Origin: Agaricus subrufescens
Lineage: Eukaryota > Basidiomycota > Agaricomycetes > Agaricales > Agaricaceae
Assembly: GCA_029945375.1 (NCBI GenBank)
Contig: CM057059.1
Coordinates: 3,658,001-3,722,000, forward strand
Direction: 5' to 3'
Length of the DNA: 64,000 nt
Part shown: positions 47,766-60,188 of the stretch, in pieces
Layout of the letters: each line of letters begins with the position of its first letter
Position numbering within the stretch: position 1 is the stretch's first letter
Notes under the pieces: model-generated
The model's database searches: none
Told to the model about the DNA's origin: nothing
Seen by the model: only the letters and a program-made list of their open reading frames with translations
Made by a program: the position numbers and the translations under genes

Positions 47766-50004
47766 ATGCACGCCAAATTTCAGTTCGCTTCCCTCGCACT
47801 TTGGGCTACTGCCGCCTTTGCGAAAGTAATTGGACCGCGGGGGACAATCACCCTCGCAAACAAGGATATCAGTCCTGATGGCTTTAAACGCTCGTATGTT
47901 GCCCTCTTCTTCTGCTAGAACATATCCCCTGAGTTCATTCTAGGGCGTCACTAATAAACGGCATTCATCCGGGTCCTGTCATTACAGCAAACAAGGTGAG
48001 GTTCAATCAATACTAGACATACTAAGTATTGACACCCTCGGGCCTAGGGTGACGATATCAGAATAAATGTTGTCAATGAGCTGAGCGATCCTAACCAAGT
48101 CCTTGGTGCCAGTATTGTATGAGTTCAGTTGTTTCCGAATAGTGATCGAAAGTACTGATTTGAGGTTAGCACTGGCACGGCTTGTTCCAAAATCGCACCA
48201 ATTTCATGGACGGTGTGACGGGTGTCACACAGTGCCCCATTGCACCGAACAACTCATTCCAGTACTCCTTCTCGACCGGTGGCCAGGTCGGTACCTACTG
48301 GTATCATTCGCACTTTGGTATGCTTTTAGCTCTCGGATGTTGAACTGCGCTCACTGCAATTTCAGATGTGCAATATTGTGATGGTATCCGTGGCGCTTTG
48401 ATTATCTATGATCCTAACGATCCATTGAAAAAGATGTATGATGGTGAGTAATCCGTTAAACGGGAACTCACAAATGATGTTAATGACTCTTTTACAGTTG
48501 ATGATGGTAAGCATATGTTATGCGAATTCTATTAGACCTCAACATGAACAACAATTTCAGAGTCGACGATCATCACGCTTTCTGATTGGTTAGTTAAACC
48601 TTGCTAATTGGGGTCATCCGAGCTGAGTGATATCCCTTCAGGTACCACATCCTTGCCACCGATGTTTTTGGTCTCGAAATCGAAGATTCGACTTTGATCA
48701 ATGGTGTAGGACGATATGTCGGTGGACCCAAGGTTGACCTGGCAGTCGTCAATGTTCAGCGTGGCAAACGTTACCGTTTCCGTCTCTTGTCCATGTCTTG
48801 CAACCCCGACTTCGTATTCTCTATTGACGGACATGATCTTACCATCATTGAGACCGAGGGTACTGCGAATCGCCCTGAGACTGTGAACACCATCCATATC
48901 TTAGCTGGTAGGCAAAACTGGTTGGTATACCTGGGACTCGACTGACCGTTTTGACAGGTCAACGTTACTCTGCCGTTTTGCATGCCAACCAAACGGTTGA
49001 CAATTATTGGATTCGTGCTCTCCCCAACCGTGGTGCAAATGGCCTTAACGGAACCTTCGAGGGCGGTGTCAACTCTGCCATCTTAAGGTACAAAGGAGCG
49101 GCTAAGGCAGAACCGAAGTCGAAGCAACAGACTCACGTAAACCTCCTAGAGGAAGCCAACCTGCATCCCGTCGTTCCGAACCCAGTACCCGGAGCTCCCT
49201 ATCCTGGCGGTGCTGATACCACTTTCAACTTCACTCTGCAATTAAATCAAACCAACCCGATCCACGTCAAGTGGAGTTTCAACAACACTCCCTTCGTACC
49301 GCCCACTGTCCCCGTGTTGCTTCAAATCTTGAGTGGAGCCACCGACGCAAAGGAGCTCCTCCCTGAAGGAATTGTATACTACGTCGAGAGGAACAAAACT
49401 ATTGAGGTCAACATCCCAACTGGTTTCATTGGAGGCCCCCACCCATTCCACTTGCACGGCGTGAGTACATTTTTCAACATATGAAATTTGGAAACTAATT
49501 ATCCACAGCATGCGTTCTGGGTCACCAAAAGTGCGGAGAGCGATGTCTATAACTTCAAGAACCCTATCATGAGAGATACCGCCAGTGCCGGTCTCAACGA
49601 GAACGGTTACCTATCTTTCCGCTTCAGGACTGATAATCCTGGTCCATGGATTCTCCACTGGTAAGCTTGGTAGCCATACTATTTTTAGAATTGTACTCAT
49701 GAGAATTTCATCAGCCATATTGATTTCCACCTCAGAGAGTACGTGTTGGCAGATTGATACTCCAAATCCACCATATGCAATTTGATGACTGATGGTTGTT
49801 TTTAGTGGTCTTGCCATTGTGTTTGCGGAAGCTCCCGAAGACACTGCAGCCCATAACCCCAATCCTCCTGGTCTGTAAACCCTTATTTGCATACCCAATG
49901 TGTTCTCACCGGATGTTACAGCTGATTGGAATCAACTTTGCCCTGATTGGAATGCCGAGCCTGATGAAATCAAGCATGCTGGTAACGTTAACTATACCCG
50001 ATAA
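47766..50004 (+). CDS. Laccase 1 (multicopper oxidase)
   Basis: Extracellular blue copper oxidase that takes electrons from phenols and reduces O2 to water. Thirteen exons: 47766-47893, 47944-47995, 48048-48116, 48170-48317, 48366-48443, 48498-48506, 48561-48588, 48642-48907, 48958-49460, 49509-49660, 49715-49738, 49806-49870, 49922-50004 (1605 nt, 534 aa). Signal peptide [19 protein letters not shown]. Copper motifs: HWHG (H84, H86), YWYHSHF (H129, H131), HPFHLHGH (424-428 region), and PWILHCHIDFHLRDGL (H477, C478, H479). All ligands are present. The residue ten after the T1 Cys is Leu, as in mid/high-potential laccases. Exon 6 is a 9-nt microexon. Typical laccase length. It heads a tandem row of four genes in the same orientation. 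Confidence 0.95.
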
Positions 50005-52721
50005 AGTACATTCTTTAAAAATCTCGTCTGAGGACATTATCTATGCTCGGAGCTGGCGGTGAGGAATACAATAAATTTATGTTTTTACAACGATACAAAC
50101 ATGGTGTTTTGCGGCACCTTTGAAGTGATCATCACCTTGTAATTGTGAATCAATCAGCGATGGTTAACATGGGTTTATTATTATATCGAACCGTAATAAT
50201 GCCTCAGGGGCATAAACTGTCGGCGTTTACGCGCCGAAGTGCCCTGACCTAGTGTGTGAATGCGCTTTGTATTGTTATAAAAAAAGCCCTGTATCAGGAA
50301 TCGCAGGTTCATTCAAGTTGTTCAATCGCTCCACAGATACATGTGAACATTTCAAAACCTGCTCCACGGCTATTGAATGTCTGTTAATGAGCCTTGGACA
50401 AAGTATAATTACTAAGGTGCCCATTACATCCTACATGACTTTGAGAATGGAATCACGATACATCCCAAATCGATGACAGTGAGGAACGTCCTGTGGCTGA
50501 GCTGTAATGCGCAACTGTGCAAGAATTGAAGGAAGGTTGTTATCAACGATGTCGCCGCATTATGGCCCTACTGCGAAACACTTCGAATTCGAGATCACGC
50601 TCAGCGCTACGCGCCAATGGCAATGTATTGGATGTTCCTCGAAGCCTGAGAGAATTCTTATATTGAGAGAACAAATGTACGTTCTTGTCCCGGATAAACG
50701 AAATGAGTGTGATACGGCGGTGGTGCTGCCCTATAATAGATTTGATGTATCATCCAATATATACGACGGTTGTCAGATCGAATGTCAATAATTCAGCTCG
50801 GAAGCTAAACCTTTTCAGGGCTGTGTAATGAGTTTAAGGTTTATTTCGACCAAAATTGGAGTCTACGGGGTATAACTCGAAGAATTAACCGTACAGTTGT
50901 CGTGATAGACGTTTTCAACTGTGAATTTTTCCGTCACCTATAGAATGGGTCGTTGAGAGCTACACCCCAACAGTTGTGAGTTACTCTCATAGTTCCATGT
51001 CCAGAAATGATAAGATTCAACTTATTATGTTTCCCAAAGGTACAGCACTGGCTTCGGTTATATTGTGACCTCGATCCCATGACATAGATAAGAGTTTTGC
51101 TCTACTTCCTATACATGCAATATTAATTCATTATTTTCGTGGCCAATATGCCTGAAATTGCACCCCATATCCACTTGAACCGATCCTTAACAGTGTATGA
51201 TAGGACCAAATAACTGTGTACACCAAATCACTGTATTTGTCGTTAGGGACTTCGGTGTGAGGAAATCCCGGAATTGCTATTCTTCTGCGAGACATATGGC
51301 GGAGTTTAGATATGGCCGGATGTCATTCCGAGCTTCTCTGGTGAACAGTCGTATATATAGAAGTTGAAGCACATGGCTCCATATGATTTCATGTACGCTT
51401 TACGATTTCTCGACGTGATGCATGGTGATCGAGAACTTTGATCTGATAAATGATGATTGACTATTTAGGGAAACAATCTTTATCATGGGAATGCGTAATT
51501 CAAATGTCTGCAGCCTCTCTTTCGGTAGGAGTATGGTTTCTTTAGTAGGACGTGCTTGTGGACAACGCAAAATTACTACAGTTTAATCTACATCAAGTCG
51601 GCCGTTTTTGAAATCGTCTATCACTGATGTACTCCATGGCAAAGGGCAGACAGATTCTATGATCCGCGGGAAGATATCGTTTTTTGACTCGGCCACACAT
51701 TACCGGTCATAGCCTGAAGCTTGGATAGTAAATTCAATGCCGACGATATCTGACGGCGTGCATTGAGCCTGTCCAGTATCACTGTAGGCGTTTAAATTCC
51801 GAGATCCATGCATGATGCGTACATGAGATTATCTTTCTGTACTTATAGAGCAGAGTGGCGCCATTGTGTACTATTCAACTTGAGATACTTTGGGGGTACT
51901 ATCTCCGCCGTATCACTCGAGCTGCTTCTAAAGAGGGGAATGATACTGGAAATTGGCATTATGAATTGATTGATATCATACAAGTACTCATCGTCCTTAA
52001 ATTAGCGGAACGAGCATATCGGTATGATCTTGTCCAGGTGGTCCCGAGGTTGAAGCTTTGAAGTAGAAAGGTTAATGAGTCCAAACAATGCCACGCCTGT
52101 CAGACAATCGAACCTCCAAGTCCCACTACAATTATCAAAACAAGCTAAGTATATTTCACTGAAGCTTCAAGAGTTCTCTCCTGCTGATAATGAACCGACT
52201 TGGATGTTCTGGAGAACTGTTCGATAACCAGCATCGCGATCTTCAAATAAATAGAACCCGATACTGGTGTCAGGGAAAGAGAAACAAACTAACACAAGTC
52301 AGTGTGATTACTCAATTATTGTTCCAGCCTCCTGTTGTGAAATCGGGGGGCGAGCTGTCAGTCGCAGTAACCCAGCTAATCTAACGCACAGAAGTACAGT
52401 GATATCTTTCTTTTCGTTGTATTTTCAACTTTTTTTGGGAATTAAATCATTGTGACAGGAAGATACGTGAGAGGCTCTTACGTTCCTTACGTTATGAAAC
52501 CATCTGATCAGCCTGGATCGGTGCCTATGTTTCTACGATTCGGGAGCGCTCCGCTTCTGACCCTTCCATTTTATAACTATGTCATGTCACATCTAGACAC
52601 CATTCTGAATTCCTTGTCATATCTGAGAAAGTTCTCTAATGATATGGTGATCCTGTTATGTCTGCTGCTGCCGAACTATTTACCATTCAAGCGGAAGAGG
52701 TACAGTCAATTTAGGAAATGT
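50005..52721. other. Intergenic between laccases 1 and 2, 2.7 kb
   Basis: No recognisable coding exon; the short frames (for example 50507..50791, 51855..52061, plus) have no motif. It probably holds the 3' UTR of laccase 1 and regulatory DNA for laccase 2. Confidence 0.45.
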
Positions 52722-52728
52722 TATAAAG
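52722..52728 (+). promoter_or_regulatory. TATA box of laccase 2
   Basis: TATAAAG about 90 bp upstream of the start at 52815, as in laccases 1 and 4. Confidence 0.5.
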
Positions 52729-52814
52729 CAGAGGTGTAGCGCGTGTTCTCGTGCCCAGTCTTTCCCCGCAGGAGAAGATTATACTAATCCGGCATTGGTC
52801 TGAACTCGGCGAGC

Positions 52815-55038
52815 ATGCATTTGAAAACGCATTTGGCTTCCCTCTCGGTCTGGACTGCTGCTACTTTTGCGGCAACGCTTGGCCCGAGTGGTGTCTTCAC
52901 CCTCACTAACAAGATCATTAGCCCTGATGGATTCAAGCGCTCGTGCGTTCATATTCTCTTCGTCTTTACTATCCGCTGACTTCATGCCAGTGCGTCTGTG
53001 ATCAATGGCATTCATCCTGGGCCCGTTATCACCGCTAACAAGGTGAGGCCCCTCTCATGGATCCTAAAGCGATTGAATTTTGACTAGGGGCCGCTCACTT
53101 AGGGCGATAAAATCAACATAAACGTTATAAACGCACTGACGGATTCAAACCAGTTTCTCGGTACCAGCATCGTAGGTTCTCGTTTTATATTTCGAGTGAA
53201 AACATTGATGTCAGATTTAGCATTGGCACGGCTTAGTTCAAAAGAGTACCAACTTCATGGATGGTGTGGTCGGAGTAACCCAGTGTCCAATCCCTCCTTT
53301 CAACGCGTTCCAGTACTCCTTCCCAACGGGGGACCAGACTGGTACCTACTGGTATCATTCGCACTTCAGTAAGTTGTAGTTGATAGGAGAATGAACGAAG
53401 CTCACTACGATGTTAGATGTACAATATTGCGACGGTATCCGAGGAGCTTTAGTTGTCTATGATCCTGATGACCCATTGAAGAGCATGTACGATGGTGAGT
53501 CAGGGTGTATTGTTACATTTGGATACGAATACTAACGGTTCTCTGGTAGTCGATGATGGTAAGTGACATTATCACTGTTCAAATATACTTGACCTGAACA
53601 ATAATGTCAGAGTCGACAATTATCTCACTGTCTGACTGGTAATTCGAGTTTTCCTAATCGAGGATGCCGCAAGCTGATCAGTGGCCTTCCAGGTATCATG
53701 TCCTTGCCTCCGATGTCCGGGTTATTGAGATGTCGGATGCAACCCTGATCAATGGAATAGGACGATATGCCGGCGGTCCGAAAGTCGATTTGGCCGTTGT
53801 CAACGTCCAACGTGGCAAACGCTACCGTTTCCGGCTTGTATCCATGTCTTGCGATCCTGATTATGTCTTCTCCATCGATGGGCATGATCTCACTGTTATC
53901 GAGGCTGACGGTACCGAGACTGAACCAGAGACTGTGAACTCGATACACATTCTAGCTGGTAATACATCAGCAATATTACTGAATACAATTTCACTCACAC
54001 TGCATCATAGGTCAACGTTACTCCTTCGTTTTGAATGCCAATCAAACGGTGAATAACTATTGGATCCGTGCGCTGCCCAACCTGGGTAATGGTCTCAATG
54101 GAACGTTTGAGGGTGGGGTGAATTCCGCTATTCTAAGGTACGGAGGGGCTCCTGTTGCAGAGCCGACGTCGCAACAACAAAGTCAAACAATACCCCTCGA
54201 TCAGGTTAACTTACACTCTCTCGTTTCAAACCCTGTCCCTGGAGCGCCTAATCTTGATGGCGCTGATACAACATTCACCTTTACTCTTGACGTGAATGCT
54301 ACTGATCTACAACACACTAAGTGGCTGGTAAACGGTACCTCTTATGTGGAACCCACTGTTCCAATCCTACTCCAAATTTTGAGCGGAACGACGGACCCGA
54401 CCCGACTCTTGCCTAATGGATCAATATATCATGTGGAGAGGAACAAAACAGTGCAAATAAATATTCAAACCGGCCTCATTGGAGGCCCACATCCATTCCA
54501 CCTGCACGGTGTAAGTAAATCCCATAATAAGACAGTCATGAAACTGGAACACTAATATAACTCTGCAGCATCAGTTCTGGGTTGTCAGGGGTGCGGAGAG
54601 TGATATCACCAATTTTGACAACCCGGTCATTCGGGACACCGTTAGTGGTGGTCTCAATGAGAATGGCTTTTTGTCTATTCGTTTCAGGACTGACAACCCT
54701 GGCCCCTGGATTCTCCACTGGTAAGGCACATACAATACACTTAAGGACGTGACTTACGAGACTTCTATTTAAGCCATATTGACTTCCACCTTAGGGAGTG
54801 AGTTGCAACGGATTGATACTCATAATCTCAGGCACTGATCTCTTTCTTAGTGGTCTTGCTATTGTATTTGCTGAAGCCCCCGAAGACACTGCTTCAGCGA
54901 ATGTGCCTCCTCGTTAGTCGTATTATGGCCCTTAATTTAGGTCTCCTCACTTACAATATCCTAGCCGCCTGGGGCCTAATCTGCCCTTTTTGGAATGCTC
55001 AACCTGACTTTGTCAAGAACGCGGGGAAAAGGCCTTGA
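52815..55038 (+). CDS. Laccase 2 (multicopper oxidase)
   Basis: Same 13-exon plan as laccase 1: 52815-52942, 52991-53042, 53103-53171, 53221-53368, 53417-53494, 53550-53558, 53611-53638, 53693-53958, 54011-54510, 54569-54720, 54774-54797, 54851-54912, 54965-55038 (1590 nt, 529 aa). Signal peptide [19 protein letters not shown]. Copper motifs complete: HWHG, YWYHSHF, HPFHLHGH (next residues QFW) and PWILHCHIDFHLR. Small differences from laccase 1: HSHFNVQYCDG in place of HSHFDVQYCDG, and a linker shorter by one codon in exon 12. Exon 6 is again 9 nt. Expected to be an active secreted laccase. Confidence 0.95.
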
Positions 55039-57098
55039 TTACCAGATGTGTAACACGAATATTCTAGCTGTAGTAATTTCGAGACAAAACGTTCCGTGTT
55101 AATAGATTCCAGAAGCTGGCTATATTTATCGTGGAACGAGATAACTGACGATTGATAGTATCATTCATCTTTGGTTTAGACATAAGGAGGTTACCGGCTT
55201 TCCAACGTGAATAATCTCAAATACATTCTTCGCCTCGGTCCCGTGCATACGCAAAATTTCTCTAGATTTCTTGAGCATTATTTCACCGATTAAAGAGTGT
55301 TCCACTGTAACCCCCGCTTTCGTTTCAGCTCCTTTTCAGGTCCCTCGTTTCGAGCTTCGCATAACTGCAGTTCCGCTTGCAGCACCTTATATACATTTCA
55401 GTATCCTAGCCTCTTCGTCAGAGGTATTTGAGCGTTGTTTCTTGAAAAGACCACGTTAGAGGTTGGCGATGAGTCAGTCCGATATACTAGGCCGGGGTCA
55501 GTTTTGCTAACAGAGAATTGCTGGGTGGAAGTAGTGAAGCCAGAACTTACCAGAAGGCTGCGCGTAGCTGATGAAGCAAGCGACATCGTGATTTTACAAT
55601 AGACTACGATAAATTGCGATGCGGAGCGAGCGCGAAAGCGAAGCAAGGGTTGCAGCTAGTCTGAAAGGGTAGCTGTCAGGGATACAAGTAGAAGTAGGAG
55701 CGCAATAGTAAATATGCAAGCACCTAGTAATCGCATACCTCAGGAAGGTCACTCGGCTGCCATAGGGGTGAGACTCTGCCAAGGCCACTTGTTTTGTGCA
55801 TATATGCCTAGGCGTATGCGGTATGCCGAAAGAAACCACAGGAAAGGCGTCGACCGTCTAGGGGAGTTGGGGGAAGAAAAGGAGGTGCCCCTTTGTGACG
55901 CGTGACATAAACACCACAGATGATTTCAATATCAGTCGACCGAAAATCATTTCCTCGGCCGACAATATAGGCTCCGTTATTCCAGGGCTTCAAACGAAAC
56001 GCTCGATCCATAGCACGTCATACGCAATATGCCGAGCTCGGATTTTAGTCAGTCCACGGCATTCGCCCTCTTCCAATCAAGACTGTCCTCTCACCTGGTG
56101 GTTCTCTGTTCGTATCATGCAGGCACGCTCTCCGTTTTGGCTTAGCCCTCTTCCGAGCCTGCTGACCACTATCTCTTCCACTTATCAAGACAGGTCTCAT
56201 GGCTACGTTCTGCTTCTGCCGCTCTCCTCTTTGCTTTCTCATGTTCTGATGTCTATGCTTAGTGTTTTTGGGTAATTCTTCTGACATGTATTGATCTTAA
56301 ATCTATACTCACTGCAAAGTACACCTGCTTTGATAACCTCCACATACCGGTCTCTCGCTTCGGAGGGTCCCTGCCCGAGGCCTAGGATAAAGTCCGAAAG
56401 ACTGGAATTGAGCTCTCGGGGCGACCTGACTGGATTTCATCTCATGCTCAATCTCCTGAAACTTGTAATTGACCTGGATGTAATGGTGCATTAACTGTGG
56501 GCGCTTGGTCACGCGCTCACCAAGGACGTGTTGTGATGCCGGCATCTAATTGAATGGCTTACCCCCTGGGTACGGGCTAATCCTCACCTCATACCTCCTA
56601 CTTCTCGATTCATTATAGCATTGTCGATCATCTGATCTTAACAAGAGTCTTACCTAGCTCGTTCTCGGCGTACCTTATCGTAAGGGGCCTCACGTTGTGG
56701 CAACTGGATGTGTAAGTCTGACCTGATGAAACAATCTGATTATGTAGAGTCGGATTGTTCATTTATGATTCAAAGCTACACGCTGTTTTCATTCCATGCA
56801 TGCTGGATCTCGGACCACACATGTATACCGCCAATATAAATGCCCCTTCACTTTGAAGTATACATCTACTAGTGGTAAAATGATCCTGTTACTTCTGATT
56901 AGCTGTGCGTATCGGATTCATATCGATACAGATGTATATCTTACTTACGTTCATCAGATTGAAGGTCGAGATTAAGAGGCGAGATTAGTCTAGAAATGGT
57001 ATGAGAACAGGTGGAAGAAGGGATTGTGCCCTCTCATTTCTGGTCTCTCCTTGCGTCAGGGAATCGTTATATTGCGGTATCAATCTGAATTCGAAAGC
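55039..57098. other. Intergenic between laccase 2 and the laccase 3 pseudogene, 2.1 kb
   Basis: No recognisable exon. A TATAAAT lies near 56835, about 260 bp before the old start codon of laccase 3, farther than in its intact relatives. Short frames have no motif. Confidence 0.45.
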
Positions 57099-59181
57099 AT
57101 GCACTTGAAGCTCTATTTTTTTTCCCTCTCACTTTGGGCTGCTGCCACTCTTGTAGAAACGATTGGCCCAAGTGGTACTATCGTCCTCTCGAGCCAAGAT
57201 ATTAGCCCCGATGGATTCGAGCGCTTGTATGGTACCCATCCATCGTCTTAATCGTTCACTAAGTTTCTAGTAGGGCGTCATGAACCAATGGCATTCATCC
57301 AGGCCCTGTTATAACCGCAAACAAGGTGAACTTCAATCGATACAAATACTTAAATTGTCCTAGCATTGACATACGGGGCATTGCCCCCAAGGGAGATCAT
57401 ATCACAAAGCGATCCAGACCAGCTACTCGGTACAAGCATTGTACGTGGATCACCATTGTTGCCTATCAATCGAAATCTAATTTATGGTAGCGTTGGCATG
57501 GCATATTCCCCGAAAGGACGTACTTCATGAACGGTGTTGTTGGAATTACCCAATGCCCTATGATCAATCGCCCCGAATAACCCCTTCGAAAAGCCAGTAA
57601 CTACTTGTATCATTCGCACTTCGGTATGAGTTTGTGCTGATCGGAAGCTGAACAAAACGCTCGATGTGACATTGGAAATGTACAATATTGCGATGGTGTT
57701 CGCGGAGCTTTAGTTGTTTATGATCCAGATGACCCATTGAAGAGCATGTACAACAATGGATAAATAGCAACTGTTGCATTTACGTATAGATGCTGTTCTC
57801 CGACAGCCGATGATGGTAAGAATTAATGTTTTCATCGATTATATAATATGAACGACAATATCAGTCAACAATCATCTCCCTTTCTGATCGGTATTTCAGG
57901 TTACTTTGGCTGAAGTTGTCAGGGGCTGATCAGTTTTCCTGTAGGTACCATGACCTTGCTTCAGAAAGACCTGATACAACCTTGATCATGATCAATGGAA
58001 AAGAGCGTATGTTGGTGGACCTCATCGATTTAGCCGCCGTCAACGTCCAACACGGCCAACGTTACTGTTTCCGCCTTGTCTCTATGTCTTGTTTTCCTAA
58101 TGACGTGTTTTCTGTTGATGACCTAACTGTCATCGAGATCGAGGGTACTGCGATCATCCCAGTAACTGTTAACTCCATACAAATCTTGGCCAGTACGACA
58201 GCCCACCAGCCCAACACTTGAACCTTACTCACATGTCTCACAGGGCAGCCTTATTCCTTTGGCTTAAACACCAACCAAACGGTAGATAATTACTGGATCC
58301 GTGCCCTCCCGAACCGGGACAGTAGGGCCATCGAAGGTGGTGTTAACTCTGCTGTTCTAAGGTTCAAAGGAGTGGATCAGATCCGACCTCGAATCAACAG
58401 AATTACACCATTCCCCTTCTTGAAACAAGCTTCCATCCTGCCACCCCGCCACCCCGCCACCGGTCCCTGACGCTGATGAAGCTCTACTTCTCACTCTTCA
58501 ATTAAATACCTCCGCCCCACCACGCGCTAAATGGAGTCCTACTTCAGATTCTAAATGAAATAACGGATTTTTCGTTCAAACTGCTGCCTAAGGGATCTGT
58601 ATATCACGTGGAGAGAAACAAACCAGCTCAACATCCAGACCGGCCTCGTTGGCGGCCCACACCCACTCCATTTACATGGTGTATGTAAATGCTCGAATGA
58701 TGCAACAATGAATTAGGATCGTTGATATTATATAGCATGAGTTCTGGGTTGTCAGGAGCGCGGATACTAACGACGGCAGTCTCATCAATCCCATTATCAG
58801 GGATACTGTTATCGGCGGTCTCAACAGGAATGGGTTTTTTTCTATTCGTTTCAGGACTGATTACCCGGGGCCCTGGATACTCCATTGGTGAAGTTCACGC
58901 AGACTATTCTCAGGACACGACTAACCAAAACTCTATCCAGCTACATCGACTTCCACTTTGAGAGTGAGTTTAAATGACCTGTTATCTGCACGCTGATCAA
59001 CCGAGTACCGGTTTCTAGTGGTCTCGCAATTGTCTTCGCAGAAGCTTCTGAAAATACCAATGCCGCTAACCCAGACCGTTCTGGTGTATCGTCTTCATCT
59101 CCACATTTCTCGTTCTCGCTCGCGTTATTTATAGTCGCTTGGGGTGACATTTGGCCTATTTGGAACAATGAACCTGACTAG
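57099..59181 (+). pseudogene. Laccase 3, decayed copy
   Basis: Clear relative of laccases 1, 2 and 4 from [18 protein letters not shown] (57099) to a TAG after WNNEPD (59179-59181), but broken in many places. The first copper motif reads RWHG (Arg codon 57491-57493) in place of HWHG. After QCPM the frame shifts and meets a stop near 57580, with part of the GGQTGTYW segment missing before YHSHFG. The exon after the third (near 57385) has lost the GDDIN start. The 9-nt VDD microexon region keeps GATGATG, but its flanks have changed. Exon 9 carries deletions around 58380-58620. The last copper motif would read HCYIDFHFE (Tyr codon 58942-58944), losing a ligand. Much of the sequence is still similar, so the decay looks recent. 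Confidence 0.9.
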
Positions 59182-60094
59182 GTCATGAAGGGCGATGGTC
59201 TCGACATCACACGGTAATGTTGTATTCTCCAATGTTCTCATACGGTTCATCAAGGAAATTAATATGTTCTAAAACGGAATCAAGGAAGCCAGTTCCAATA
59301 TAAGATATAAGCTCAGAAGTATACTGGACATAAATGTCACGATTTCATTGAACAAAGAAGGTGAATGAATCATTTCAGGCTCACCAAAAACTTGCCCGAT
59401 ACAGGGTCGAATGAGAGTGAGAATATATCAAGGGTATGCATCACAAAGCAAGCTCTGAACAATATTCCTCGGAGGTCCCCATTCGAAGCAGGGCCCCAAC
59501 GAACTTCGTGAATGACATCTCTATTAATCTCGTTTTTTTTTGGCCTATGTCTTCCATTTTTTAGCTCAACCGAGAATCTCGGTGATTTTGGTTATATTAT
59601 TATGTTTCATTTGGCCTTTCAGCTTAGTGCTGATATATTTTACTCAACCGATTTTTCAGCTGAGCCGAAAACGACAACTCATTCATTGTCAGCGGCATTC
59701 ATCTGGTCACCTGATCGAAACATACCAAAAGATTGTTCGGCTGCCTGCGAGCTGCCTGCCTCCCGGAAAGTAACCATTCTAGCCTAAAGGGACAACTAGC
59801 AGCGTTCACGGTAGTTACACAGCCGGCACAAGAGTGGCCGAGCCCAGGCATATGCTTCTGAACTCAGCCAAGCTTTGACTAGGGCATCATGGAGCAGCTG
59901 GAGTACTATTCAAAGAAATTAATCTTTCGTGAGCCCCACGGATTGATATCTCGTCGCTCATAACGGCCGTCAACTTGAACACGCCGAATGGAATGTACCG
60001 TCACCTTTCTATTCCTGTTTAGTGCCATTAATCGGATTCAATTCGGTGCTAGATTTTTACGGAAAATCGAGGATATAATTGGTCTGCAAAATAA
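59182..60094. other. Intergenic before laccase 4, 0.9 kb
   Basis: Contains T-rich and AT-rich stretches and two overlapping short frames near 59512-59787; no motif. Presumed promoter region of laccase 4. Confidence 0.45.
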
Positions 60095-60102
60095 TATAAA
60101 AG
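60095..60102 (+). promoter_or_regulatory. TATA box of laccase 4
   Basis: TATAAAAG about 90 bp before the start codon at 60189. Confidence 0.55.
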
Positions 60103-60188
60103 TCGCAGAGGTCTGTATCCTGCATACTCTGTCCTTTCTCCCCTCGAAGGCTCATTGGTTCATTTGAGTTAAACCAACTTCTGAGAGG

